Below, in pieces: positions 7,262-14,866 of a DNA stretch of 64,000 bases. Numbering within the stretch: the first letter of the stretch is position 1; every line of letters starts with the position of its first letter. The DNA lies in the NCBI GenBank assembly GCA_002439165.1, contig DJTE01000026.1, positions 52,089-116,088 on the forward strand, read 5' to 3'. The translations under genes and the position numbers were made by a program. The notes below the pieces were generated by a model. That model ran no database searches. It was given only the letters and a program-made list of their open reading frames with translations, and was not told the origin of the DNA. This DNA comes from Chryseobacterium indologenes (GTDB taxonomy: Bacteria; Bacteroidota; Bacteroidia; Flavobacteriales; Weeksellaceae).

Positions 7262-8467
7262 TTATACTTTTTCAATCACCATTGCATATCCCTGCCCTAC
7301 ACCGATACAAAGGGTACACAATGCGTATTTTTTATCCTGTTTCTGAAGTTCTATGGCGGCAGAACCTACAATTCTTGCTCCTGAAACACCCAGAGGATGT
7401 CCGATGGCAATAGCTCCTCCGTTCGGGTTTATCCTTGCGTCGTCATCTTTTAAACCTAAGCTTCTTGTTACGGCTAATGCCTGGGCAGCAAACGCTTCGT
7501 TCAGTTCGATGATATCCATATCTTCTAAAGACAGGTTGAGTTTTTTCAGTAATTTCTGTGTGGCTTCCACAGGTCCTATCCCCATAATTCTTGGCTCTAC
7601 ACCGGCTACGGATGATCCAAGAATCTTAGCTTTTGGTTTTAATCCGTATTTTTTCACGGCCTCTTCGCTTGCAAGGATTAGCGCTGCTGCTCCGTCATTC
7701 ATTCCAGAAGCATTTCCGGCAGTTACAGTTCCGTCTTTTCTGAATGCCGGACGAAGTTTTGCCAGACCTTCCATAGATGATGAAGGTTTGATAAATTCGT
7801 CTTTCTCAAAAATTACAGGATCTCCTTTTCTCTGTGGAATTTCCACTTTAACAATTTCTTCTGCCAGTCTTCCGCTTTCCTGAGCTTTTGATGCTTTCTG
7901 CTGAGACCAAAGGGCAAACTGATCCTGATCTTCTCTGCTGATCTGATGAATATCTGCAAGGTTTTCCGCAGTTTCTCCCATTCCGTCAACTCCGTACATT
8001 TCTTTCATTTTCGGATTGATGAAACGCCACCCGAACGTGGTATCGAACATCTGGCTGTCTCTTCCGAAAGCTGCACTTGGTTTTGACATTACATACGGCG
8101 AACGTGTCATATGCTCTACTCCTCCTGCAATATAAAGTTCTCCTTCTCCGGCTGCAACAGAACGGAATGCATTGGCTACGGCCGACATTCCGGAAGCGCA
8201 GAGCCTGTTAACAGTTTCACCTCCTATCTTATAAGGAAGACCAGCCAGTAAAAGTCCCATTCTGGCTACGTTTCTGTTATCTTCTCCTGCCTGGTTGGCA
8301 CATCCGAAGATCACATCTTCAATTTCTTCAGCAGGAACTTCGGGATTTCTGGCTACGATTTCTTTAATTACAATGGCCGCGAGGTCATCGGCCCTTATTT
8401 CTGATAAACCTCCCTGCAGTTTTGAGATGGGAGTTCTGACATAGTCTATGATGTATACGTTGTTCAT
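7262..8467 (-). CDS. paaJ: 3-oxoadipyl-CoA / 3-oxo-5,6-dehydrosuberyl-CoA thiolase PaaJ
   Basis: This 401-residue thiolase has the active-site set Cys90 (NRLCASGM), His357 (GHPLG) and Cys387 (CIGVGQG). In the pathway it cleaves 3-oxo-5,6-dehydrosuberyl-CoA and 3-oxoadipyl-CoA with CoA, giving acetyl-CoA and finally succinyl-CoA. The length fits the degradative thiolase family. I start it at ATG 8467 (MNNVYIIDYVRTP), because the in-frame ATG at 8494 lies in hairpin sequence. It could also serve a beta-ketoadipate route (pcaF), but the surrounding paa genes favour PaaJ. Confidence 0.92.
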   Translation of the reverse strand: MNNVYIIDYVRTPISKLQGGLSEIRADDLAAIVIKEIVARNPEVPAEEIEDVIFGCANQAGEDNRNVARMGLLLAGLPYKIGGETVNRLCASGMSAVANAFRSVAAGEGELYIAGGVEHMTRSPYVMSKPSAAFGRDSQMFDTTFGWRFINPKMKEMYGVDGMGETAENLADIHQISREDQDQFALWSQQKASKAQESGRLAEEIVKVEIPQRKGDPVIFEKDEFIKPSSSMEGLAKLRPAFRKDGTVTAGNASGMNDGAAALILASEEAVKKYGLKPKAKILGSSVAGVEPRIMGIGPVEATQKLLKKLNLSLEDMDIIELNEAFAAQALAVTRSLGLKDDDARINPNGGAIAIGHPLGVSGARIVGSAAIELQKQDKKYALCTLCIGVGQGYAMVIEKV

Positions 8468-8478
8468 AATTATTTTAA

Positions 8479-8511
8479 TATAACAATTTAGCAATGTAAC
8501 AGGGTAACAAT
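8479..8511. repeat. paa intergenic hairpin E2, left arm
   Basis: TAACAATTTAGCAATGTAAC followed by AGGGTAACAA belongs to the same family as E1 and E3-E7. Its partner arm is at 8791-8826, and a stranded gene fragment lies between the two arms. Confidence 0.6.
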
Positions 8512-8512
8512 A

Positions 8513-8785
8513 CTAGATTGATTGATTTTTATTTAAACTTGTACTTAATATTTTATATATTATCTTTCCAATCTCTGTAATTTGAACTTCTAATTTTTCT
8601 TCAAAAGGATAAGTTTTAGAATTCTTACACAGATATAGCCAATATTTGGTTTCTTCTAATTCTTTAGCTGCAATTTTAATTTTATTTACAAAATCATTCT
8701 TACTGTGAGGATTTTGTGCCTCAAAAGCATTTGCACCTATACTTGTTCCGGAACGTAATAGTTGTTTGCTATAACAAATTTTCTT
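8513..8785 (-). pseudogene. 5'-truncated four-helix-bundle protein (23S rRNA-intervening-sequence protein family)
   Basis: A 90-codon open stretch with no start codon reads QLLRSGTSIGANAFEAQ, then SKNDFVNKIKIAAKELEETKYWLYLC. This is the diagnostic core of the S23/four-helix-bundle family. Family members are about 115-125 residues, so roughly the first 35 are missing. A stop codon and the right arm of hairpin E2 sit where the 5' end should be. It is a fragment and not a functional gene. Confidence 0.8.
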
Positions 8786-8790
8786 TTATT

Positions 8791-8826
8791 ATTGGTACAT
8801 TGTTATACTGGTATATTATTACATTG
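8791..8826. repeat. paa intergenic hairpin E2, right arm
   Basis: ATTGGTACATTGTTATACTG followed by GTATATTATTACATTG is partly complementary to the arm at 8479-8511. Together they bracket the truncated four-helix-bundle gene. Confidence 0.6.
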
Positions 8827-8829
8827 AAC

Positions 8830-9252
8830 TTATAGTTCAGTTACTTTTTTTCCTATTTTATATACTGTTCCTACGAATTTTGCGATCAACTCATTATTCT
8901 GGTTGGTGATCTTAATATCGTAAACAGCTGTTTTTCTGGTATCATTTACCAGAACACTTTCTGCCCTGAAGATATCACCTTCTTTTCCGGCTTTGGTAAA
9001 ATTGATGATACAGTTTAATGCAACCGCTGCATCTCCGGTATTGTTGGAGGAAAAGGCCAGAGCAGAATCTGCAAAAGCAAAAGTTACCCCTCCGTGTACT
9101 GTTTTCAGCCCGTTGATCATTTCTTTTTTGACGGGCATTTCTATCAGACAGTAATTTTCTTTCACTTCAATCAGGCTGATATTCATCCACTGGGAAAAAT
9201 AGTCCTGATTGAGCATATAATCTGCCACCTGTCTTGGGTTCATTTCTGTCAT
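8830..9252 (-). CDS. paaI: Hydroxyphenylacetyl-CoA thioesterase PaaI (hotdog fold)
   Basis: The 140-residue protein has the PaaI-type hotdog signature HGG at 53-55 followed by Asp62 (FADSALAF), the catalytic aspartate of the family. PaaI hydrolyses ring-hydroxylated phenylacetyl-CoAs and other inhibitory CoA esters. Its start codon overlaps the stop of the preceding 102-residue gene by four bases (ATGA), which argues for coupled translation. Length and context are normal. Confidence 0.9.
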   Translation of the reverse strand: MTEMNPRQVADYMLNQDYFSQWMNISLIEVKENYCLIEMPVKKEMINGLKTVHGGVTFAFADSALAFSSNNTGDAAVALNCIINFTKAGKEGDIFRAESVLVNDTRKTAVYDIKITNQNNELIAKFVGTVYKIGKKVTEL

Positions 9253-9557
9253 ACGTTTGTTATTTCTTCATATAATTCATCAGATAATCTATCGTAAACA
9301 CTCATGGTTTTGCCGAGAATAATCTGTTCGTAGGTAAGGTTTTCCGATTCAGACGGGACTTCAGACTGGAAAGGAGCATTCAGGTCGATACCTTCCTCAC
9401 CTGCCAGTCTTCTGATCAGGTCCCTGTATTTTCCGTTAAATATTCCTAATAATTCAAGCTTTTCCTCATGATCTACTGAAGATATCTCCTGAATCAGGTA
9501 CTCTTTTTCGATGATAAGCCTTGCTTCCAGTTCAGTTTTGAATTCTTCTATATTCAT
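9249..9557 (-). CDS. Conserved small acidic protein of unknown function, coupled to paaI
   Basis: This 102-residue, mostly helical, charged protein has no signal, membrane segment or motif that I recognise. It overlaps paaI by four bases and lies 23 bases after the 75-residue basic protein gene. Translational coupling to paaI and its position inside the paa cluster are the only hints to its role. A pathway role is possible, but it may equally be a passenger. Confidence 0.6.
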   Translation of the reverse strand: MNIEEFKTELEARLIIEKEYLIQEISSVDHEEKLELLGIFNGKYRDLIRRLAGEEGIDLNAPFQSEVPSESENLTYEQIILGKTMSVYDRLSDELYEEITNV

Positions 9558-9580
9558 GAAAATATTGATCTCTTAACCTT

Positions 9581-9808
9581 TTACTTCCTTAAATCCTTTT
9601 TATCCGGGGCTTTCAGGAACTTTTTACCATCCTTGTCAAATCCCCAGACATCCGATATTTCTCTTAACTGAAAGAAATCATACTCTTTCTTATGAATTTT
9701 GATCCTGTTCAGTCTTCTCAATTTCCGGTTAGCTTCTCTTTTATTCTCTTTTTCTGTCACAGCAGTAGTAGTTCCCGTTATGGGTGTTTTCTTTCTTGAC
9801 CTGCTCAT
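9581..9808 (-). CDS. Small basic conserved protein (MSRSRKKTPI type)
   Basis: The 75-residue, Lys/Arg-rich protein begins MSRSRKKTPITG, and residues 25-33 are ANRKLRRLN; residues 48-60 read LREISDVWGFDKD. I recognise this as a recurring small protein of unknown function whose basic N-terminus suggests nucleic-acid or ribosome contact. No assay-based role is known to me. It lies between paaH (24-base gap) and the 102-residue gene, and is probably co-transcribed with paa genes. Confidence 0.7.
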   Translation of the reverse strand: MSRSRKKTPITGTTTAVTEKENKREANRKLRRLNRIKIHKKEYDFFQLREISDVWGFDKDGKKFLKAPDKKDLRK

Positions 9809-9832
9809 TTCAAATAAATCAGCTAACAGTAT

Positions 9833-10981
9833 TTATAATTTCCTCAATAAAGGGCTTTGTCTGTATCTTTCTTCCTGATATTCTCCGTAAAGATTCTGCA
9901 GTGTTTCTGAAATTTTTGCGTATCCGATCTCTTTTCCCCAATCTAATAATCCTTTCGGATAGTTGACTCCTTTCTGCATGGCCAGTTCGATATCCTCATC
10001 ATTAGCTACCCCTAATCTTTTAGCTTCAACGGCTTCATTAATCAGCATTGAAATAATTCTCAGAAAGATCTGCTGGTATAATGCATCATTTTTCTCTGCA
10101 ACCGAATTTTGACTCTCTCTGGCCGTCGAACCTCCTTCACTGTAATCATAAAAGCCTTTTCCGGTTTTCCTGCCGTGAAGTTTGGCTTCAGACATTCTCT
10201 GCTGAAGCAAAGACGGCTTATACTTAGGATCATAGAAATAATCTTTGTAAACTGTGGTAGTTACTGCAAAATTGACATCAACCCCGATAAGATCCATTAA
10301 TTCAAACGGCCCCATTTTGAAGTTCCCGAGGGTTTTCATAGCTTCATCTACCTGTTCAGGAGTGGCAATATTTTCCTCCACAATTCTTAATGCTTCTCCA
10401 TAGTATGGACGGGCGATCCTGTTCACGATGAATCCCGGAATATCTTTAGCAATAACCGGTGTTTTCCCCCAATCTTTCATAAGGGTATACATTTTTTCCG
10501 CTAATGTTTTTTCGGTCAGTAAGGATGGGATAATTTCCACTAAAGGCATCAGAGGTGCCGGATTGAAAAAGTGAATTCCGATGAAACGCTCCGGCTTCTT
10601 TAGTTCTGCACCCAGAGAGGTGATAGAGATGGAAGAGGTATTGGAACTGATGACACAGCTTTCTGAAACATAGGTTTCAAGTTCTGTGAATACTTTGGTT
10701 TTGATTTCTTTGTTTTCGATGATGGCTTCAATAACAAGATCTGAATCTTTTAAATCCTGAAGCGCCTCACCTTTAACGATATTATTTCTGATTTCTGCGG
10801 CTTTTTCCCGGGAGATTTTACCTTTTTCAGACAGTTTCTGAAGGGTCTTTTCCAGGCCTGCTAGCGCTTTATCAATCTGCGGGGCATTGGCATCAAATAA
10901 CACAACTCTGCATCCCGCTGTTGCAGCTACCTGGGCAATTCCTACACCCATAGTTCCTGCACCGATAATTCCGATATTCAT
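9833..10981 (-). CDS. paaH: 3-hydroxyacyl-CoA dehydrogenase PaaH
   Basis: The 382-residue enzyme has a Rossmann NAD site GAGTMG at residues 7-12, the SSNTSS turn at 112-117 and the HFFNP motif at 137-141, whose His137 is catalytic. In this pathway it oxidises 3-hydroxyadipyl-CoA to 3-oxoadipyl-CoA. The C-terminal dehydrogenase domain seems duplicated (after residue 185 and again near 310-375). At 382 residues it is longer than single-C-domain HBD enzymes (about 285), which fits a double-C-domain form. Flanking hairpin E3 separates it from paaG. Confidence 0.9.
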   Translation of the reverse strand: MNIGIIGAGTMGVGIAQVAATAGCRVVLFDANAPQIDKALAGLEKTLQKLSEKGKISREKAAEIRNNIVKGEALQDLKDSDLVIEAIIENKEIKTKVFTELETYVSESCVISSNTSSISITSLGAELKKPERFIGIHFFNPAPLMPLVEIIPSLLTEKTLAEKMYTLMKDWGKTPVIAKDIPGFIVNRIARPYYGEALRIVEENIATPEQVDEAMKTLGNFKMGPFELMDLIGVDVNFAVTTTVYKDYFYDPKYKPSLLQQRMSEAKLHGRKTGKGFYDYSEGGSTARESQNSVAEKNDALYQQIFLRIISMLINEAVEAKRLGVANDEDIELAMQKGVNYPKGLLDWGKEIGYAKISETLQNLYGEYQEERYRQSPLLRKL

Positions 10982-10989
10982 ATTTTAAA

Positions 10990-11100
10990 AATAATGTAAC
11001 AATGCATCAGTTTACCAATGTAACAATTTTGTCAAAAATTGGATTTCTGCCGAAGCATTTATGATTATTGGTAAATTGTTACATTGATCAATTGTTATAT
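10990..11100. repeat. paa intergenic hairpin E3 (paaG-paaH)
   Basis: The left arm at 10990-11027 contains ATAATGTAACAATGCATCAG. The right arm at 11062-11100 contains ATTGGTAAATTGTTACATTG. The loop holds TGCCGAAGCATTT (about 11048-11060), which recurs in opposite orientation in the loop of E6. Confidence 0.65.
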
Positions 11101-11110
11101 TAATTTAATT

Positions 11111-11911
11111 TTATTTTCCTTTATAATCAGGTTTTCTTTTCTGTAAAAATGCATTGACTCCTTCTATGAAGTCTTCTGTTTCTGCGGCTTCCTGCTGAAG
11201 ATCTCCTTCTAATTCAAGCTGCTCTTTCAGGGTATTGGTGTAAGAGTTTGCAAACGCTTTCTTAGTTAATTTGATCGCTGCAGTTGGCATATTGGCCATC
11301 TTTTCAAGGATCTCCATTGATTTCGGAGCAAATTCTTCTTCTGTAAACACCTCTGCCACAAGACCATACGATCTGGATTCTTCCGCTGATAGTTTCTTTC
11401 CTGTAAAAGCCAGATAATTAGCCAATTGTCTACCTAAAAGTTTCGGTAAGAAATAGGTTCCTCCTGTATCAGGGATTAATCCGATATTGGAGAATGCCTG
11501 TGAAAAATACGCTTTGTTGTTTGCCAGTACAAAATCACAGATCAGGGCCAGCATAGCTCCTGCTCCTACCGCAGGACCGTTTACCAGAGCAACTACCGGT
11601 TTTTTACAACGGGTGACTTCCATCACTAAAGGATTGTAGTAGTCTACTACGATTTTTCTGATAATATCATTGTCCCGATGCTCGTTTCCTTGTACAAAAG
11701 CATCATCCAGGTTCTGTCCTGAGCAGAAAGCTCTTCCTCTTCCTGAAATGGCAACACATCTTACGGTTTCATCTTCGCTGCATTCTTTAATAAAATCTTT
11801 CAGATCTGATAAAGACGGCTTTGTAAGAGCATTCATTGTTTCAGGCTGATTGAGATAGGCTATTTTGAGCTTCCCGTCAAAATGCGTTTCGATATCGAGT
11901 TGTGTATACAT
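11111..11911 (-). CDS. paaG: 1,2-epoxyphenylacetyl-CoA isomerase PaaG (crotonase family)
   Basis: The 266-residue crotonase fits PaaG better than PaaF. It has the oxyanion loop AFCSGQNL (61-68), YNPLV at 92-96, the second oxyanion segment GAGAMLAL (116-123), and GLIPDTGG (144-151) with the acidic residue D148 at the isomerase position. PaaG converts the ring epoxide to oxepin-CoA and also isomerises a later double bond. It is the only crotonase in the cluster; a separate PaaF hydratase is not present in the window. Confidence 0.9.
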   Translation of the reverse strand: MYTQLDIETHFDGKLKIAYLNQPETMNALTKPSLSDLKDFIKECSEDETVRCVAISGRGRAFCSGQNLDDAFVQGNEHRDNDIIRKIVVDYYNPLVMEVTRCKKPVVALVNGPAVGAGAMLALICDFVLANNKAYFSQAFSNIGLIPDTGGTYFLPKLLGRQLANYLAFTGKKLSAEESRSYGLVAEVFTEEEFAPKSMEILEKMANMPTAAIKLTKKAFANSYTNTLKEQLELEGDLQQEAAETEDFIEGVNAFLQKRKPDYKGK

Positions 11912-11929
11912 AGTTTTTAATTTTATTAT

Positions 11930-12045
11930 TTAACAACGTACTAATTTACTTATAATGTAACAATTTACCATTCTAACAATGCAAGAATTATAATGTCATA
12001 CTGAACATATTGGTAAACTGCTACATTGATACGTTGCTAAATTAA
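11930..12045. repeat. paa intergenic hairpin E4 (paaD-paaG)
   Basis: Arms TAATGTAACAATTTACCATT (about 11954-11973) and ATTGGTAAACTGCTACATTG (about 12009-12028) are largely complementary. Outer arms TAACAACGTACTAAT and ACGTTGCTAAATTA extend the stem. Confidence 0.65.
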
Positions 12046-12047
12046 TT

Positions 12048-12512
12048 TTAATGACATTTAAAATAATCAAACGGCTCCAGGCAGTCTAAACACTGATAAG
12101 ATGCCTTACACAGAGTAGACCCGAACCTGCTGATCTGTTTGGTATGTTCTGAACCGCATCTCGGGCACTTCTTAGGTTTCCCGATGTGATGTTCATCCGC
12201 TCCTTTTTCCGGAGGTGTAATTCCGTAGGCACGGAGTTTTTCTCTTGCTTCATCCGTTAACCAGTCTGTTGTCCAGATGGGAAACATTTTGGTTACCACC
12301 TTCGCATCCCAGCCGTTTTCCTTCATCATTTTGATAATGTCCTCTTCAATGGTGAACATAGCAGGACACGCAGAATAGGTAGGCGTAATGATCACTTCAC
12401 AGGTGTTTTCTCCTGTAATATGAGCTTCTCTTACGATTCCCAATTCCACAATATCGATGACCGGGATTTCCGGATCCGGGATTGTTTTTAATAAATCTAG
12501 TAAGCTGTTCAA
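12048..12512 (-). CDS. paaD: PaaD, MIP18-type accessory protein of the phenylacetyl-CoA epoxidase
   Basis: Residues 1-90 form a DUF59/MIP18 domain with PTYSACP (44-50), whose Cys49 is the conserved metal-handling residue of SufT/PaaD-like proteins. Residues 116-144 form a zinc ribbon with paired cysteines C116/C119 and C141/C144. PaaD is needed for epoxidase activity, probably by maturing the iron-sulfur or di-iron centre, and is not a subunit of the catalytic core. At 154 residues the length is normal. Confidence 0.9.
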   Translation of the reverse strand: MNSLLDLLKTIPDPEIPVIDIVELGIVREAHITGENTCEVIITPTYSACPAMFTIEEDIIKMMKENGWDAKVVTKMFPIWTTDWLTDEAREKLRAYGITPPEKGADEHHIGKPKKCPRCGSEHTKQISRFGSTLCKASYQCLDCLEPFDYFKCH

Positions 12513-12521
12513 TTTCTTCGA

Positions 12522-12583
12522 TTTAACAATTCAGCAGTATAACAGGTACCAATGATTGCTACATTGTTATACTGATACATCAA
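12522..12583. repeat. paa intergenic hairpin E5 (paaC-paaD)
   Basis: This is the most compact copy. CAGTATAACA on the left pairs perfectly with TGTTATACTG on the right around an ACCAAT-G-ATTGC core. It lies directly between two epoxidase-related genes. Confidence 0.7.
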
Positions 12584-12594
12584 TCTGATATTTT

Positions 12595-13344
12595 CTACCA
12601 CGTACACCCCGGATATGCTCTCTGCATATACTGAAGCTCACAAAGAATATATCCAAAATATTCTGTATGGTATCCTGTTCTGGATTTTGGCTGCATGAAC
12701 GGATTGGTTGGATATTCTAATCCGAAATTCTGGAAATCTTTTTCTGTAATGGCAATAAATTCTTTGTATAGTTCATCAACATTCGGAACGATATTCAATA
12801 CAGCAAGATCGTCTTCACCTTCTGATTTGGCAAAAAGTCCTTTGGTGTACTCCCAGATATTTTCAATAGCATTCTCTAAACGGGTACGGCTTTCTTCTGT
12901 TCCCTGAGCAAAGATCTTCATCCAGGAAGAAGCGTGGGTATAGTGGTATTTTACTTCTTTCAGTGATTTCTGGGCAATTGCAGAAAGTTCTTCGTTCGCA
13001 GAATTTGACAATGCTTCATACATCAGTTTCTGATATACGGAAAACACATATACTTTAAGGATGGTCTGTGCATAATCTTCATTGGGAAGCTCTGTCCAGT
13101 GAGCATTAATATATTCGTGCTCATATCTTAAAAAGGCAATATCATCTTCACTTTTACCATTATCAATGACTCTTGAAGCATACACGTAGAAGTTATTAGC
13201 CTGTCCCAATTCATCCAACGCAATATTGGTCAATGCAATATCTTCTTCCAGGTAAGGACCTTCACCGCACCACGCAGACAAACGCTGCCCCATAATGAAG
13301 CTGTCGTCTGCCAGTTTTAATAAATAATTATATAATGGGTTCAT
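12595..13344 (-). CDS. paaC: Phenylacetyl-CoA epoxidase structural subunit PaaC
   Basis: This 249-residue all-helical ferritin-like protein is the non-catalytic partner of PaaA. The N-terminal block LYNYLLKLADDSFIMGQRLS, the following LEEDIALTNIALDELGQA stretch (32-49), and the C-terminal GYHTEYFGYIL are characteristic. In the PaaABCE complex, PaaC pairs with PaaA in a heterotetramer that binds phenylacetyl-CoA. It is flanked by two different hairpins, E5 downstream and a distinct one upstream. Confidence 0.92.
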   Translation of the reverse strand: MNPLYNYLLKLADDSFIMGQRLSAWCGEGPYLEEDIALTNIALDELGQANNFYVYASRVIDNGKSEDDIAFLRYEHEYINAHWTELPNEDYAQTILKVYVFSVYQKLMYEALSNSANEELSAIAQKSLKEVKYHYTHASSWMKIFAQGTEESRTRLENAIENIWEYTKGLFAKSEGEDDLAVLNIVPNVDELYKEFIAITEKDFQNFGLEYPTNPFMQPKSRTGYHTEYFGYILCELQYMQRAYPGCTW

Positions 13345-13359
13345 TGTTTTTCAATTTAA

Positions 13360-13438
13360 AGACGGATAGATAATAGATGGATAGAAAATAGATAGGCGGA
13401 CCTTAAAGTCTTTTATCTATTTGTCTATTATCTCCAGG
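13360..13438. repeat. Distinct intergenic hairpin between paaB and paaC
   Basis: AGATAATAGA near 13368-13377 pairs with TCTATTATCT near 13422-13431, with partly matching flanks (GATAGAAAATAGATAGG and TTTTATCTATTTG). It occupies the same kind of position as E1-E7, but its sequence is unrelated to that family. Confidence 0.6.
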
Positions 13439-13449
13439 TCTTATTCTTA

Positions 13450-13731
13450 TTACATATTTTTTACGTCGTTAGGAATTTCGTAGAAAGTGGGGTGACGGTA
13501 TAGTTTATCGTCAGCAGGATCGAAGAATGCCTCTTTATCCACTCCCTCTGAAGTCACAATATATTTACTTGGAACTACCCAAACAGAAGTTCCTTCTTTT
13601 CTTCTTGTATAAACGTCTCTTGCGTTCTGTAAAGCCATTTCTGCTGTTGGCGCCTGTACAATTCCAACATGTTTGTGGGATAATCCCGGTTTAGTCTGAA
13701 TAAACACTTCCCACATATCTAAATTTGCCAT
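13450..13731 (-). CDS. paaB: Phenylacetyl-CoA epoxidase subunit PaaB
   Basis: The product is 93 residues from ATG 13731 (MANLDMWEVFIQTKPGLSHK); a TTG two codons upstream is a less likely start. The WEVFIQ-pGL-HKHVG start and the ALQNARDVYTRR segment are typical of PaaB. PaaB bridges PaaAC dimers in the assembled epoxidase and has no active site of its own. The length is normal for the family. Confidence 0.92.
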   Translation of the reverse strand: MANLDMWEVFIQTKPGLSHKHVGIVQAPTAEMALQNARDVYTRRKEGTSVWVVPSKYIVTSEGVDKEAFFDPADDKLYRHPTFYEIPNDVKNM

Positions 13732-13742
13732 AGTCAAATTAA

Positions 13743-13845
13743 TTTAACAATGTATCAATGTACCATTTTACCAATGAAATGCTTCGGCAAGCTCAGCATG
13801 ACAATGATTGTTACATTTTTACATTGGTATATTGTTACATTATTA
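13743..13845. repeat. paa intergenic hairpin E6 (paaA-paaB)
   Basis: The left arm ACAATGTATCAATGTACCAT and the right arm ACATTGGTATATTGTTACAT are largely complementary. The loop carries AAATGCTTCGGCAAGCTCAG. Its AAATGCTTCGGCA core is the reverse complement of the E3 loop motif. Confidence 0.65.
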
Positions 13846-14781
13846 TATTACTTCTTTTTGTTGTTTTTCTGCAAAAGCTATCGCCGCTTCTTTTACCCAG
13901 GAATTTTCTCTTTGAGCTTTTCTCTTCGTTTCAATACGCTTTTTATTACAGGGACCGTTTCCTTTTAAGATTGCCATGAATTCATCCCACGGAAGCTCTC
14001 CGAAATCATAATGCTGTCTTTCTTCATTCCATTTCAGATCTTTATCAGGAATGGTTAATCCTAAGAATTCAGCCTGAGAAACGGTAACATCAATAAATCT
14101 CTGACGAAGACTGTCATTACTTTCTCTTTTAACTCTGTAATTCATAGAGATTTTAGAGTTGGGCGAACTGTCATCATTCGGGCCAAACATCATCAAAGCC
14201 GGCCACCAGAAACGGTTCAATGAAGCCTGGGCCATTTCTTTCTGCTGTTTGGTACCACGGCAAAGCGCCATCAGAATTTCATATCCCTGTCTCTGGTGAA
14301 ATGATTCTTCTTTACAGATCTTCACCATTGCTCTTGAATACGGTCCATAAGAGTTCCCCATCAGCATTACCTGGTTCATAATAGCAGCACCGTCTACCAG
14401 CCAGCCTATCGCTCCTATATCTGCCCAGCTCAAGGTAGGGTAATTGAAAATACTTGAGTATTTTGCTTTTCCTTCCAGCATATCGTCATAGGTAGCATCT
14501 CTGTCTGCTCTGATGCTTCCGTCTCCTAATGTTTCTGTTGCAGAATAAAGGTATAGACCATGTCCTGCTTCATCCTGAACTTTAGCCAAAAGCGCCATTT
14601 TTCTCCTCAATGAAGGGGCTCTTGAAATCCAGTTGGCTTCCGGCAGCATCCCGACAATTTCAGAATGGGCGTGCTGTGAAATCTGACGAACCAATAATTT
14701 CCTGTAATCATCAGGCATTACATCTTTTGGTTCTACTTTATTTTCTTCGTGAACGTATTGAACAAATTTTTCTAAGTCCAT
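13843..14781 (-). CDS. paaA: Phenylacetyl-CoA epoxidase catalytic subunit PaaA
   Basis: The 312-residue protein holds the di-iron site of the multicomponent epoxidase. Visible ligands are E41, the E71-x-x-H74 pair (DEAGH) and the E159-x-x-H162 pair (EESFH), with D130 in WLVDGA also placed as expected. These closely match the E. coli PaaA ligand spacing. It catalyses O2-dependent 1,2-epoxidation of phenylacetyl-CoA, using electrons from PaaE. Its 3' end touches the last bases of hairpin E6. Confidence 0.95.
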   Translation of the reverse strand: MDLEKFVQYVHEENKVEPKDVMPDDYRKLLVRQISQHAHSEIVGMLPEANWISRAPSLRRKMALLAKVQDEAGHGLYLYSATETLGDGSIRADRDATYDDMLEGKAKYSSIFNYPTLSWADIGAIGWLVDGAAIMNQVMLMGNSYGPYSRAMVKICKEESFHQRQGYEILMALCRGTKQQKEMAQASLNRFWWPALMMFGPNDDSSPNSKISMNYRVKRESNDSLRQRFIDVTVSQAEFLGLTIPDKDLKWNEERQHYDFGELPWDEFMAILKGNGPCNKKRIETKRKAQRENSWVKEAAIAFAEKQQKEVI

Positions 14782-14790
14782 AATTTTTTC

Positions 14791-14864
14791 AATTTAGCAA
14801 TGTATCAGTCTAACAATGTACCAATGATTGTTACACTGGTAAATTGTTACATTGTTACATTAAT
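14791..14864. repeat. paa intergenic hairpin E7 (paaE-paaA)
   Basis: AATGTATCAGTCTAACAATG followed by TACCAAT pairs with ATTGTTACACTGGTAAATTG followed by TTACATT. About 21 of 27 positions are complementary, around a one-base centre. It fills almost the whole gap between paaE and paaA. Confidence 0.7.
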
Positions 14865-14866
14865 TT

